Below are positions 8,022 to 17,034 of a stretch of 57,735 bases of DNA, piece by piece. Source of the DNA: Flavobacterium collinsii. Its GTDB lineage: Bacteria > Bacteroidota > Bacteroidia > Flavobacteriales > Flavobacteriaceae. Numbering within the stretch: position 1 is the stretch's first letter; each line of letters begins with the position of its first letter. The stretch lies in the NCBI RefSeq assembly GCF_902804485.1, contig NZ_CADCST010000069.1, forward strand, positions 1-57,735, written 5' to 3'. The notes beneath the pieces were generated by a model. It was given only the letters and a program-made list of their open reading frames with translations, searched no databases and was not told the origin of the DNA. The position numbers and the translations under genes are program-made.

Positions 8022-8552
8022 TTACTTGATCGTTTCTACCACATTTCCACATGTTAGCATTGACGAACCGTAATAAGGGTTTTTGATTGCTTTTTCCTTG
8101 CTTAACCAGTCTGCATCAGCCATTGGACAATATTGTTTGTATACCGCCTGATCTGATTTTGAAACTTTAAGAAGTTCGTAAGTGTTTTTTGAAAGTGATT
8201 TGAAAGTTTCGCGCTGTTTTTTAAGATCTGTTGTAGCCGAAATATTCTTAGCATCAGCAGTTATTTTTTTCATGACTTTCATCCAGGCGTTGTGTTCGTC
8301 ACCTTTCAATTGGTCCATTTTTACAGCTGTAATGGCAGTCAGTAAATCTTTGGCTTTCACCGAAGTTAGTTTGGCATCACTTTTAATTAAGGCATCCTTT
8401 ACGGTAAAATAAGCATCATAAACCGTTTGTAACTGACTTGAAGCAGTAACTTCTACTGTCGTTGTTTCTTTTTTTATGGAATTGGCCAGGATAATATTAG
8501 CAGAGAAAGCTACTAAGATTACTACTACTATAGTTGAAATTGATTTTTTCAT
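8022..8552 (-). CDS. DUF3347 domain-containing exported protein
   Basis: 176-residue periplasmic protein with an N-terminal signal peptide (about residues 1-23, ending SANIILA). It has a helical DUF3347 domain, recognisable by the C-terminal block KQYCPMADADWLSKE and IKNPYYGSSMLTCG; the conserved Cys, Met and second Cys look like a copper-binding set. DUF3347 domains occur alone or at the end of CusB-type efflux adaptors in Bacteroidota. It is followed after 2 nt by the HMA-AraC regulator, so the two are cotranscribed. Probably a periplasmic copper-binding protein; family sure, function inferred. Confidence 0.85.
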   Translation of the reverse strand: MKKSISTIVVVILVAFSANIILANSIKKETTTVEVTASSQLQTVYDAYFTVKDALIKSDAKLTSVKAKDLLTAITAVKMDQLKGDEHNAWMKVMKKITADAKNISATTDLKKQRETFKSLSKNTYELLKVSKSDQAVYKQYCPMADADWLSKEKAIKNPYYGSSMLTCGNVVETIK

Positions 8553-8715
8553 TTTATACGATTTTAGTAGAGGATTAAATTTCCTCTAAGTTAAATAATT
8601 TAAGATTGTTATTGCATATTAGGGCCTCAAAAATGGATTGAGACACAGAGAGTAATTTTTCTGTAAGTCCTAAAACGTTCGCTATAAAACGCAATTAGGG
8701 CTGTCAGAAATGCAA

Positions 8716-9102
8716 TTATTTTATTTTTGGGGGTGCCCAGATAGAAGTAAAACCATCAGAAATACTGATGTTCTTGTAATAAGGAGTTCTTTTCTCAACG
8801 GAGAAATTAAATCTATTTTGTTTGAATTCAAACTCATTCATTGCAATTATGCTGAACTGAAGTCCGGAAGTTGTGCAGCCGGAATGATCGCATTTTCGAC
8901 TACAGCCGTGCGAATCATTTTTGGAGCTGTCCTCTTTTTTACAGCAGTTTTTTTCGCTAGTATCCGATACCTCTTTTTTAGAAACGGCTTTCTTTTCACA
9001 AGAAGTTTTTTTAGTGGTTTTTCCACAGGCATAACTTGCATTTGACATCAGTAAGAAGCCAAAGGTTAAGAATAGGAATACTATGTGAACTTTTCTTGTC
9101 AA
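8716..9102 (-). CDS. Exported Cys-rich protein (putative metal binding)
   Basis: 128 residues with a signal peptide (FLFLTFGFLLMSNASYA, cleavage near residue 25). The mature N-terminal half is a Lys/Ser linker with about ten cysteines (ACGK, TSCEKK, NCCKK, GCSRKCDHSGC). The second half is a Cys-free segment ending in FTSIWAPPKIK. No enzymatic motif. It is transcribed alone, 163 bp upstream of the DUF3347 gene on the same strand. The cysteine pattern and proximity to copper genes suggest a copper-sequestering or metallothionein-like role, which is inference. An overlapping Lys-rich frame inside it is a shadow. Confidence 0.75.
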   Translation of the reverse strand: MTRKVHIVFLFLTFGFLLMSNASYACGKTTKKTSCEKKAVSKKEVSDTSEKNCCKKEDSSKNDSHGCSRKCDHSGCTTSGLQFSIIAMNEFEFKQNRFNFSVEKRTPYYKNISISDGFTSIWAPPKIK

Positions 9103-9172
9103 CGAAAATAATTTAGAAATACAAATTTAGGTATTTTTTTTTACCGTGAAGTTTTTTTTAAGATTTCAATGA

Positions 9173-10006
9173 CTACAGTTTTTTATAATCGGTAGGTTTC
9201 ATGTTTTTCCTTTTCTTAAAATAATTGGAAAGGTGGCTTTCATCAGTAAAACCAAACTCGTGGGCAATTTGTTTAATGGGCAATTGATTGTTGTGAATTC
9301 GTTTTTCGATTAAAGTGGTTCTCAGATTATGAATGTAATCGCGATAGCTGATTGCAAAAGTCCTTTTAAAATATGCACTGAAATAGGTTTGGGCGATATT
9401 AAAATGATCGGCTATAACCTTAATCTGAACCAGTTTTGGATGGTAAATGTTCTGATGGATGTAAGTTGCAATTTGTTCGTTATCGATAGGGGCCGGTTTC
9501 AATTGCAGATTCATACAACGAATGGTTTCTTTTATCAAGCCAAAAATGGAAAGAATTTGATAAAAAACAATAGGAGAACTCGAAACATCGGCTTTGCAAT
9601 TATAGGCTGTAATGTTTTCGATGGTATTTTTTAAAATGGTCTTGCAGGGATCGTCTAATTTTAAAAGGATCTCCTTTAATAATTTATTCCGCATAAAATC
9701 CTCTGGTGTATTGAGGAGTAAATCGTCGCAGAAAAGATTCTTGTTGGAATCGAAATAATTGTCAGTAAACTTGATGTACACAAAACGAGTCCTTTTTTTA
9801 ATCTCAAAATAATGTTCGTCTTCGGGAGAAATGACAAACAAATCTCCCGATTTATAAGGAAGTAAGTTGTGGTTGAGGTGGTGAACCCCGTTTCCCTTTT
9901 TGATGTAAATAATTTCATAATAGGTGTGGGTGTGCGGAACATGAGGAAATACATCATCTTCAAATTCATGAATCACAAGCTTTTCAAACTGATTAAATTT
10001 CGGCAT
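9173..10006 (-). CDS. AraC family transcriptional regulator (cupin sensor)
   Basis: 277-residue regulator. The N-terminal ~90 residues form a cupin-like AraC ligand domain (HVPHTHTYYEIIYIKKGNGVH with conserved His, then FVISPEDEHYFEI). The C-terminal ~100 residues carry two helix-turn-helix motifs: VIADHFNIAQTYFSAYFKR and IAHEFGFTDESHLSNYFKKR. It is divergent from the MFS exporter across a 102-bp shared promoter region, so it most likely controls that transporter in response to a small molecule. The effector is not identifiable. Confidence 0.88.
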   Translation of the reverse strand: MPKFNQFEKLVIHEFEDDVFPHVPHTHTYYEIIYIKKGNGVHHLNHNLLPYKSGDLFVISPEDEHYFEIKKRTRFVYIKFTDNYFDSNKNLFCDDLLLNTPEDFMRNKLLKEILLKLDDPCKTILKNTIENITAYNCKADVSSSPIVFYQILSIFGLIKETIRCMNLQLKPAPIDNEQIATYIHQNIYHPKLVQIKVIADHFNIAQTYFSAYFKRTFAISYRDYIHNLRTTLIEKRIHNNQLPIKQIAHEFGFTDESHLSNYFKKRKNMKPTDYKKL

Positions 10007-10031
10007 AACTTAAATTTACAAGTTTATGTCA

Positions 10032-10072
10032 CAAATGTACAACTTATTTTAGGGTTAACGGTGTTAAATTTG
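10032..10072. promoter_or_regulatory. Divergent promoter region of araC-type regulator and MFS exporter
   Basis: Two -7 elements of the TAnnTTTG type face away from each other: TACATTTG on the minus strand (10032-10039) and TAAATTTG on the plus strand (10065-10072). Between them is a small inverted repeat, TTAAC-GGT-GTTAA, which could be the AraC-type operator. No clear TTG -33 box was found for the plus-strand promoter. Confidence 0.5.
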
Positions 10073-10108
10073 CAGCATAGAAACACTATCCGTTTCTAAT
10101 CTAAACAA

Positions 10109-11275
10109 ATGAAAAAAAGTCTTATTGCACTCTCGTTAGGAGGTTTAACAATCGGTATTACCGAATTTGTGATGATGGGTTTGTTGCCTGATATTGCCTC
10201 AGATATGAAAGTCTCCATTCCGGTTGCCGGATATTTAATTTCTGCTTATGCACTGGGTGTTGTCATTGGTGCTCCGCTATTGGTAATCCTGGGAAGAAAT
10301 TTAGCGCCCAAAAAAATGCTTTTGATATTAGCTTTGATGCTAACTGTTTTTAATGCGCTTTCGATTATTGCGCCTACCTATAACTTTTTATTCGCTTCCA
10401 GATTTCTCTCCGGACTACCGCACGGTGCCTTTTTTGGAGTTGGAGCGGTAGTCGCGAGCCGTTTGGCTGATAAGGGCAAAGAAGCTCAGGCAATTGCGAT
10501 TATGTTTTCGGGTTTAACTTTGGCAAATTTAATTGGAGTACCTATTGGTACTTATATAGGACATAATTTTATCTGGCGTTATACATTTGTTTTAATTGCT
10601 GCGGTAGGTTTACTCACCTTTTTGTTTATCTCTTTGTGGATGCCCAATCTGGAAAAAAGCGGGAATGTAAATATGAAAACCCAATTGCTGTTTTTTAAGA
10701 AAACAGAGGCCTGGCTGATTATTGGAATTACGGCCATTGGATTTGGCGGTCTGTTTGCCTGGATTAGTTATATCGCACCTTTGCTGACCAATGTTTCTAA
10801 ATTTGCAGCCGAAGATGTATCGTATATTTTAATTCTGGCTGGTTTGGGAATGGTAGTGGGAAATTTTGCCGGAGGGAAACTGGCTGATAAATATTCTCCT
10901 GCACCTACCGTATTGGCTTTGCTTTTTGTGATGGCAATTGATTTAATTCTGGTGTATTTTTTCTCTTTCAATCAATACGTGTCCTTATTTCTGACCTTTT
11001 TAACAGGAGCCATTTCTTTTTCGGTGATCGCTCCAATTCAGATGTTAATGATCAGAACGGCTAAGGGTGCTGAGATGATTGCTTCGGCAGCACTTCAGGG
11101 AAGCTTTAATATTGGAAATGCTTTGGGAGCCTTTTTAGGAGGTTTACCTTTGTCTGCAGGATACAGTTATGCTTCGCCAAATTTAATTGGTCTGGGTATG
11201 GCGCTAAGTGGAATGGTAATTACTTTTGCCCTAATGCAAAAACATAAAGAGAATTTACAGCTCCAAAAAGCTTAA
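10109..11275 (+). CDS. MFS transporter, AraJ/DHA1-like efflux
   Basis: 388-residue major facilitator with about 12 membrane segments. The opening LSLGGLTIGITEFVMMGLLP is characteristic of the AraJ/YdhP/PbuE-like DHA1 exporters (COG2814). Loop 2-3 carries GRNLAPKKMLL, in place of the usual GxLaDrxGrr motif, and there is a conserved PHGAFFGVGAVVA in TM4. These proteins export sugars, purines or drugs by proton antiport. The divergent AraC regulator suggests induction by its substrate. A bidirectional terminator follows at 11336. Substrate unknown. Confidence 0.88.
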   Translation: MKKSLIALSLGGLTIGITEFVMMGLLPDIASDMKVSIPVAGYLISAYALGVVIGAPLLVILGRNLAPKKMLLILALMLTVFNALSIIAPTYNFLFASRFLSGLPHGAFFGVGAVVASRLADKGKEAQAIAIMFSGLTLANLIGVPIGTYIGHNFIWRYTFVLIAAVGLLTFLFISLWMPNLEKSGNVNMKTQLLFFKKTEAWLIIGITAIGFGGLFAWISYIAPLLTNVSKFAAEDVSYILILAGLGMVVGNFAGGKLADKYSPAPTVLALLFVMAIDLILVYFFSFNQYVSLFLTFLTGAISFSVIAPIQMLMIRTAKGAEMIASAALQGSFNIGNALGAFLGGLPLSAGYSYASPNLIGLGMALSGMVITFALMQKHKENLQLQKA

Positions 11276-11335
11276 TTATTCTTCATGCTTTTTTAGAGTA
11301 GTTTGATCTGAGTTTTTTAAAAGGTATTCTAGTAT

Positions 11336-11379
11336 AAAAAAAGAGTCTTTGAACTTTCTGGTTCAAAGACTCTTTTTTT
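11336..11379. terminator. Bidirectional terminator after the MFS gene
   Basis: Perfect stem AAGAGTCTTTGAAC (11341-11354) with its complement (11361-11374) and a six-base loop, extended by A/T tails on both sides. It sits between the MFS gene (plus) and an open reading remnant on the minus strand ending at 11386. Confidence 0.85.
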
Positions 11380-11385
11380 TATCTC

Positions 11386-11607
11386 TTATTTTACTTTTAA
11401 TCCATCCAGAGCATCGTAGTGGTATGCTGTATTTATAATTTGTAAGAATTGGATTTCGTTGTAGGCGAAATATTGCTTCCCGAGTATTAAAATCCGTTTT
11501 TGTTGAGCGGTTTCTTGGAGTATTTTTTTGACAAGTAGCTCATCGCTGAATGTAAAAACAAAACTTAATAATATGATAACGAGTTGTCGTGTAATCGATT
11601 GTTTTTT
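11386..11607 (-). pseudogene. Remnant of an unidentified protein-coding gene (C-terminal part)
   Basis: Minus-strand open frame of 73 sense codons with no ATG, GTG or TTG start, ending in a TAA at 11386-11388 that lies right next to a good terminator. The translation (…DELLVKKILQETAQQKR… then …HYDALDGLKVK) has normal protein composition. The 5' part is missing and runs into the AT-rich region upstream of susC. I do not recognise the family. It could be a truncated gene lost when the SusCD operon arrived, or a chance frame. Confidence 0.35.
11590..11603. promoter_or_regulatory. Partial copy of the TGTAATCGATTACA operator
   Basis: TGTAATCGATTGTT matches 11 of 14 positions of the perfect palindrome at 11775-11788, 185 bp away. 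It could be an auxiliary operator for DNA looping upstream of the SusC operon. Confidence 0.4.
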
Positions 11608-11774
11608 TTATGAAATCGTAACAATTATTGAAAAAATAAAAATATATTTAATATTTATACAGAGATTAAATTGCACATGTCACATAAAAAAGCAATTATA
11701 TTTTTCATATTTTATTTATTTTAGGAAATTTTTAGGAATTTTAATTTTTTATGTCAAAAAAATATTTAAGTTTG

Positions 11775-11788
11775 TGTAATCGATTACA
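11775..11788. promoter_or_regulatory. Palindromic operator upstream of SusC (LacI-type)
   Basis: TGTAATCGATTACA is a perfect 14-bp palindrome with a central CG, the typical form of LacI-family operators. It lies 167 bp before the SusC start. No LacI gene is in the window, so the regulator would have to be elsewhere. The remainder of 11380-11954 shows no gene besides the remnant at 11386-11607. Confidence 0.5.
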
Positions 11789-11954
11789 ACTTTTTTAAAT
11801 GTTAAAAAAATGCGTTATTTGAAAGGTCAAAAACAGCTCGAAATAGAGGCTGCTGAGAAAGAAAATAGGCTTTGATAATCAGTAAAAAAGGAGTAGCGTG
11901 ATAAAAACTAAATAACCACTTAGAATAAACAATTAATAACTTAAACAATTAACC

Positions 11955-14900
11955 ATGAATTTTAAAGATTTATTTAACAAAGGAGCAAATTGTTGCTTTG
12001 CAGTTGTTTTCTTATTGTGCTTACTGGCAAGCAATCAATTGAATGCTCAGAGTATTACACTTGAAGGAACCGTTAAAGACGCTGCAGGACTCACATTGCC
12101 AGGTGTTAATATTTTAGAGAAAGGAACAAAAAACGGAACTTCTTCAGATTTTGACGGACGTTACAAATTAAAACTGAGCAATCCCAAAGCAATAGTGACG
12201 TATTCTTTTATAGGTTTTAAAACCAAAGAAATCAATGTTGCCGGAAAAGCGAAAGTAGACATTGTTCTAACCGAAGATTCAAATGCTTTAAATGAGGTTG
12301 TTGTAGTGGGTTATGGAACAGTTAAGAAATCAGATTTGACAGGAGCAGTTTCTTCCATTTCAGGAAATGATTTGAAGAAAGTTCCGGTTTCTAATATAGC
12401 CGAAGCTTTAACAGGTAGAATCGCCGGAGTTCAGGTTACTTCGAGCGAGGGTTCGCCGGATGCTGATATTAAAATCAGAATTCGTGGTGGCGGGTCTCTA
12501 ACACAAGATGCTTCGCCTTTAATTATAGTGGATGGTTTTCCGGTAAACAGCATGAGTGATATTGCTGCTTCTAATGTGGAATCGATGACCGTATTGAAAG
12601 ATGCTTCTTCTACGGCAATCTATGGATCCAGAGGAGCAAACGGGGTTATTATTATTACGACAAAAACAGGTAAAGACGGAAAAATGGCGGTGAGCTATAA
12701 TATGTTCTATGGTATGAAAACCATGGCTAAAGAAATTGATGTTCTTCCGGTGGATGATTTTGTGAAATGGCAATACGAATATGCTTTATTGGATCAAACA
12801 GATAAGACTATTATGACCAATCCAAGTTCTTATACGAAGTATTTTGGCAATTGGCAGGATCGTGATTTGTACAACGGATTAAAAGGTACCGACTGGCAAA
12901 AGCAGATTTATGGCCGTCGTGGTGAAGTAAACAGCCGTGATTTAGGAATTCGCGGAGGGAATGAAAAACTGAGCTATAACTTTAATTACGCATACTACGA
13001 TGAGAAAGCTATTATGGTGGGTTCGAATTTTAAAAGAAACAACCTTTCATTGGCGTTAAAAAATAAAGCAAGTGATAAAATTGATCTTGGTTTTACAGTA
13101 CGTTACTCGGATACAAATGTGAATGGTGGAGGTGCGAACGATCAAAATCAGGCCTCATCGCTTGATAGCCGTTTGCGTCATAGTGTGGGTTATGCGCCAA
13201 TTCCGATGCCGGGATTAACTACAGATAATGATGATCAGTCTGTGAACAGCTATCTGGTAAATCCATTTTTAGCGGTAACGGATAATGACCGTCAGCAGAC
13301 CAGAAAAAATTACAATTTATTAGGAAGCTTTGGGTGGAAACTAACTAAAGATTTAAAATTTCAAAGTGATTTAGGATTGGATAATTCCAATTATTCCGAT
13401 TATCGTTTTTATGGTTCTTCTACTTACTTCTCAAGCACGGCTAAAATTGGAGCTGGAAAACCGGGTATGGTGATGAGCGATCGTAAAGATGTCCGTTTTA
13501 GAAATGCGAATACCTTAAATTATGATTTCAAAAATATTCTTGGAGAAAACCATCATTTGACAGGACTCTTGGGAGAAGAAATGATTACTACGACTTCAAA
13601 CAAAGTAACAACAACAATGCTAAATTATCCTAAATTCTTTGATTTGGATCAGGCTAAGAAATTAACCACTCAGGGAATTCCTTTTTCAGTTGATAATTTT
13701 TACAGCCCTGATGATAAATTATTGTCGTTTTTCGGGCGTTTAAATTACGATTACAAAGATCGTTATCTTTTAACGGCTTCTTTTCGTGCCGATGGTTCCA
13801 GTAGGTTTTTAGGAAACAACCGCTGGGGATATTTCCCGGCAGCAGCAGCAGCATGGAAAATTTCTGAAGAAAATTTTCTAAAAAATGCTTCTTGGCTGAG
13901 TCTTCTTAAATTAAGACTGAGTTATGGTGAAGCAGGGAATAATAATATTCCAGTTGGTCAAACGGTTCAGAGTTATCTGTCCAGTACAAATTCTTTTATA
14001 AATGGGTTTGACAGCTATTGGTCTCCATCAAGCGTTTTAGCTAATCCGGATTTGAAGTGGGAAACTACCGTAACGCAAAATATTGGTTTTGATTTTGGAT
14101 TTTTTAAAAATCGTTTAAACGGGACTTTTGATGTGTATAAAAATGTAACGCAGGACTTATTGATTGAATTTCCAGTTGGTGGTACAGGGTATAAAACGCA
14201 GTTTAGAAATATGGGGGAAACGCAAAATTCTGGTTTTGAAGCCACCTTGAATTTTATAGCTATCGAAAAGAAGAATTTTGGTTTAAGTTTTTCTGTGAAT
14301 GTTGGGTTTAATAAAAATAAAATTAATTCTCTTGGTGTAATGGACAATTTTGTACAAAATACCAACTGGGCATCTACGGATGTTGGAAGCGATTATGCGG
14401 TAAATGTTGGTTCTCCAATAGGCCTAATGTACGGCTACCAAAATGACGGGCGCTACGAAGTTTCAGACTTTGATTATGTGGGGGGCAAGTACACTTTAAA
14501 AGCAGGTGTTGCCGATGCCAGTAGCCTTCTGGGAGCTTTACAGCCGGGAATGATGAAGTTGAAAAATGCAGATGGCTCTGCCGACAATAAAGTTACTGCA
14601 TCCGATCAAAAAGTGATTGGAAATTCTAATCCTAAAAACACTGGAGGTTTAATCATTAATGCAAATGCTTATGGTTTTGATCTTTCTGCTGCTTTCAACT
14701 GGAGTGTTGGAAATGATATTTACAACGCCAATAAAGCTGAGTTTTCAACCTCAAATAGAAATGGGCAGTACAAAAATTTAAGTACTGAAATGGCTGATGG
14801 TAAAAGATGGACAAATTTAGATCCAACTTCTGGACAATTGATAACAGATCCTACGGTTTTAGAGGCGTTGAATGCCAACACCACAATGTGGTCTCCTTAC

Positions 14901-15185
14901 ATGCAGAAATTTATGTTTACGGACTGGGCAGTAGAAGATGGCTCCTTCCTTAGGCTGAATACTTTGATTTTAGGGTATAGTACACCACAAGCTTTAACGT
15001 CTAAGCTAGGCGTAAGTAAGTTAAGGTTCTACTTTACGGCAACTAATGTGTTTGTAATTACAAATTATTCTGGCCCGGATCCTGAAGTGTCAACAAAAAG
15101 AAGCAATCCGTTAACACCGGGAGTTGATTATTCAGCTTATCCGCGTAGCAGACAGTTGGTTTTTGGTTTAAACCTTAATTTCTAA
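11955..15185 (+). CDS. SusC/RagA family TonB-linked outer membrane protein
   Basis: 1076-residue TonB-dependent transporter of the SusC class. Signal peptide to about residue 32 (ending NQLNAQ), then a carboxypeptidase-D-like beta-sandwich (TLEGTVKDAAGLTLPGVNI), a TonB box-like region with the SusC signature LNEVVVVGYGTVKKSDLTGAV, a plug domain, and a large C-terminal beta-barrel ending RQLVFGLNLNF. It imports oligosaccharides across the outer membrane together with the lid lipoprotein SusD, encoded 18 bp downstream. A palindromic operator lies 167 bp upstream. No glycan-active enzymes are nearby, so the substrate can only be guessed (see the DUF5123-type partner). Confidence 0.93.
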   Translation: MNFKDLFNKGANCCFAVVFLLCLLASNQLNAQSITLEGTVKDAAGLTLPGVNILEKGTKNGTSSDFDGRYKLKLSNPKAIVTYSFIGFKTKEINVAGKAKVDIVLTEDSNALNEVVVVGYGTVKKSDLTGAVSSISGNDLKKVPVSNIAEALTGRIAGVQVTSSEGSPDADIKIRIRGGGSLTQDASPLIIVDGFPVNSMSDIAASNVESMTVLKDASSTAIYGSRGANGVIIITTKTGKDGKMAVSYNMFYGMKTMAKEIDVLPVDDFVKWQYEYALLDQTDKTIMTNPSSYTKYFGNWQDRDLYNGLKGTDWQKQIYGRRGEVNSRDLGIRGGNEKLSYNFNYAYYDEKAIMVGSNFKRNNLSLALKNKASDKIDLGFTVRYSDTNVNGGGANDQNQASSLDSRLRHSVGYAPIPMPGLTTDNDDQSVNSYLVNPFLAVTDNDRQQTRKNYNLLGSFGWKLTKDLKFQSDLGLDNSNYSDYRFYGSSTYFSSTAKIGAGKPGMVMSDRKDVRFRNANTLNYDFKNILGENHHLTGLLGEEMITTTSNKVTTTMLNYPKFFDLDQAKKLTTQGIPFSVDNFYSPDDKLLSFFGRLNYDYKDRYLLTASFRADGSSRFLGNNRWGYFPAAAAAWKISEENFLKNASWLSLLKLRLSYGEAGNNNIPVGQTVQSYLSSTNSFINGFDSYWSPSSVLANPDLKWETTVTQNIGFDFGFFKNRLNGTFDVYKNVTQDLLIEFPVGGTGYKTQFRNMGETQNSGFEATLNFIAIEKKNFGLSFSVNVGFNKNKINSLGVMDNFVQNTNWASTDVGSDYAVNVGSPIGLMYGYQNDGRYEVSDFDYVGGKYTLKAGVADASSLLGALQPGMMKLKNADGSADNKVTASDQKVIGNSNPKNTGGLIINANAYGFDLSAAFNWSVGNDIYNANKAEFSTSNRNGQYKNLSTEMADGKRWTNLDPTSGQLITDPTVLEALNANTTMWSPYMQKFMFTDWAVEDGSFLRLNTLILGYSTPQALTSKLGVSKLRFYFTATNVFVITNYSGPDPEVSTKRSNPLTPGVDYSAYPRSRQLVFGLNLNF

Positions 15186-15203
15186 TTTAAAACTTATCGC
15201 AAA

Positions 15204-17000
15204 ATGAAATATAAAGTAATAATAGCAGGATTGATAATCTCAGGTCTATTGACTTCTTGTCAGGATTTAGGAGAGGAATACTTTGATACTCCTGCGCAAT
15301 CAACATTAGACGAACAGCTTATTTTTTCTACGGCCGGATTAGCGCAAGGAGCTGTTGATGGAATAAAAGTATCATTTGGAGAGGAACAGTCTTACAGAGG
15401 AAGACTTTTGACCTATCAGGGATTAAATACCGATACAGAATGGCTTTTAGCATCTTCGAGTGACAATGCTAAATCTGATTTGGTAGTTTACGATGCTAAG
15501 GCTGATAATACAGAAATGAACTCTCCAAAAAATGCGTGGGCAATGATGTATGAAGGAATTGAGCGTGCGAATTTGTGTATAAGAGGTCTGCGTAAATATG
15601 GTAATCCATTACCGAATACCGAGATGGGACAGCTGTTAGGAGAAGCGTTGACTTTGCGTGCTATTTATTATGCCGATCTGATAAGAAACTGGGGAGATGT
15701 TCCTTCCCGTTTTGAACCTGTTTCTACTTCGACCATCTACGTACCTAAAGCGAGCCGTGATGAAATTTACAAGCAATTAATCGCTGATTTGGGTGAAGCC
15801 GGAACTTTGGTGGCATGGCCTAATGAGACTGCAGCAACAACAAGTACAGAGCGTATTAACAAGGCTTTCGTAAAAGGTCTTAGAGCCCGTTTGGCTATGA
15901 CCGCCAGTGGTTTTCAGCAATACTCAGATGGGGTGAGAAGAAGTACAGATCCTGCGCTTTCGGTAGGCACTATGTATAAACTGGCGTTAGACGAATGTCG
16001 TTCTGTAATTGCGAGTGGTTCTGCACATTTAGAACCGACTTTTGAAGGTTTATGGAGAAAATACAATCAGGAAAATATCGCAGCCGGAGGAGAATCTCTT
16101 TGGGAAATTCCTTTTGGAGCTACACGAGGGAGAGTCTTATTTACTTTTGCGGTGCGTCATGATGCTGTCGATCAGTTTCAGCAGATGGGAACAAATAAAG
16201 GAGGAGTGAACGGGCCATTACCTTTTGTTTTTTATGACTACGATCAGGCTGATAGCCGCAGAGATGTTACCTGTGTTCCTTACAAATGGGGAGCTGCAGT
16301 AAATGGTAAAGCAAAGCAGGAACTTACAGATTTACAAACCTGGTATTTTGGTAAATATCGTTTTGAGTGGATGAACCGTATTGTTACAGCACCAAATGAC
16401 GATGGGGTAAATAAAATTTATATGCGTTATGCTGAGGTACTTTTAATTGCTGCCGAAGCCGCAAACGAATTAGAAGGGCCCGGATCAGCTGCTGTTTATT
16501 TAAAAGAAATTCGCCGCAGAGCTTTTGCTTCCGGAAGCCAAGCTGTAAAAGTAGATGCGTATGTAGATAGTTTTACAAGCAAACAAGCCATGATGAATGC
16601 TATTATCGAGGAAAATAAATATGAATTTACGGGAGAGATGGAACGCAAATTTGCACTGATTCGCTGGAATTTATTGAAAACAAAATTAGACGAAGCTAAA
16701 GTTAAAATGGCACGTCTGAAAGCGCGCAGCGATGAATATGCTACTGTGCCATTGACCTTATATTACAAATACAAAGCAGATAATACGACACTGGAAGTTT
16801 ACGGGCTGAACCGTGGTGAAACACAGGCGCAGGGTGCTGATTACACTTCAAAAAGCTGGGATAAACTAGAGGACAATAAAATAACCACATTGTACAAAGC
16901 CGGAGTGAATCCTGATAAAAGACAATTTTGGCCTATCTGGCAAACGTTTATTGACGGAAGCAATGGTCAGTTAGTAAATGACTGGGTTTTCGGAAACTAA
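15204..17000 (+). CDS. SusD/RagB family nutrient-binding outer membrane lipoprotein
   Basis: 598-residue surface lipoprotein. Lipobox LLTSC near residue 19. The rest is the helical TPR-rich SusD fold: IERANLCIRGL and LTLRAIYYADLIRNWGDVP in the N-terminal half, and YMRYAEVLLIAAEAANEL with EENKYEFTGEMERKFALIRW in the C-terminal RagB/SusD domain. It caps the SusC barrel and delivers glycan to it. It lies 18 bp after susC and 34 bp before a third lipoprotein gene, giving an operon of three. Confidence 0.93.
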   Translation: MKYKVIIAGLIISGLLTSCQDLGEEYFDTPAQSTLDEQLIFSTAGLAQGAVDGIKVSFGEEQSYRGRLLTYQGLNTDTEWLLASSSDNAKSDLVVYDAKADNTEMNSPKNAWAMMYEGIERANLCIRGLRKYGNPLPNTEMGQLLGEALTLRAIYYADLIRNWGDVPSRFEPVSTSTIYVPKASRDEIYKQLIADLGEAGTLVAWPNETAATTSTERINKAFVKGLRARLAMTASGFQQYSDGVRRSTDPALSVGTMYKLALDECRSVIASGSAHLEPTFEGLWRKYNQENIAAGGESLWEIPFGATRGRVLFTFAVRHDAVDQFQQMGTNKGGVNGPLPFVFYDYDQADSRRDVTCVPYKWGAAVNGKAKQELTDLQTWYFGKYRFEWMNRIVTAPNDDGVNKIYMRYAEVLLIAAEAANELEGPGSAAVYLKEIRRRAFASGSQAVKVDAYVDSFTSKQAMMNAIIEENKYEFTGEMERKFALIRWNLLKTKLDEAKVKMARLKARSDEYATVPLTLYYKYKADNTTLEVYGLNRGETQAQGADYTSKSWDKLEDNKITTLYKAGVNPDKRQFWPIWQTFIDGSNGQLVNDWVFGN

Positions 17001-17034
17001 AAACAATTAACAAATAAACTATAGTTTTAGAATT

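Noticed and set aside
11528..11779. 83-codon plus-strand open frame between the MFS gene and SusC
   Set aside because: Composition is typical of AT-rich noise (many Ile, Phe, Tyr, Lys), and it runs across both operator-like sites; no family or start signal.
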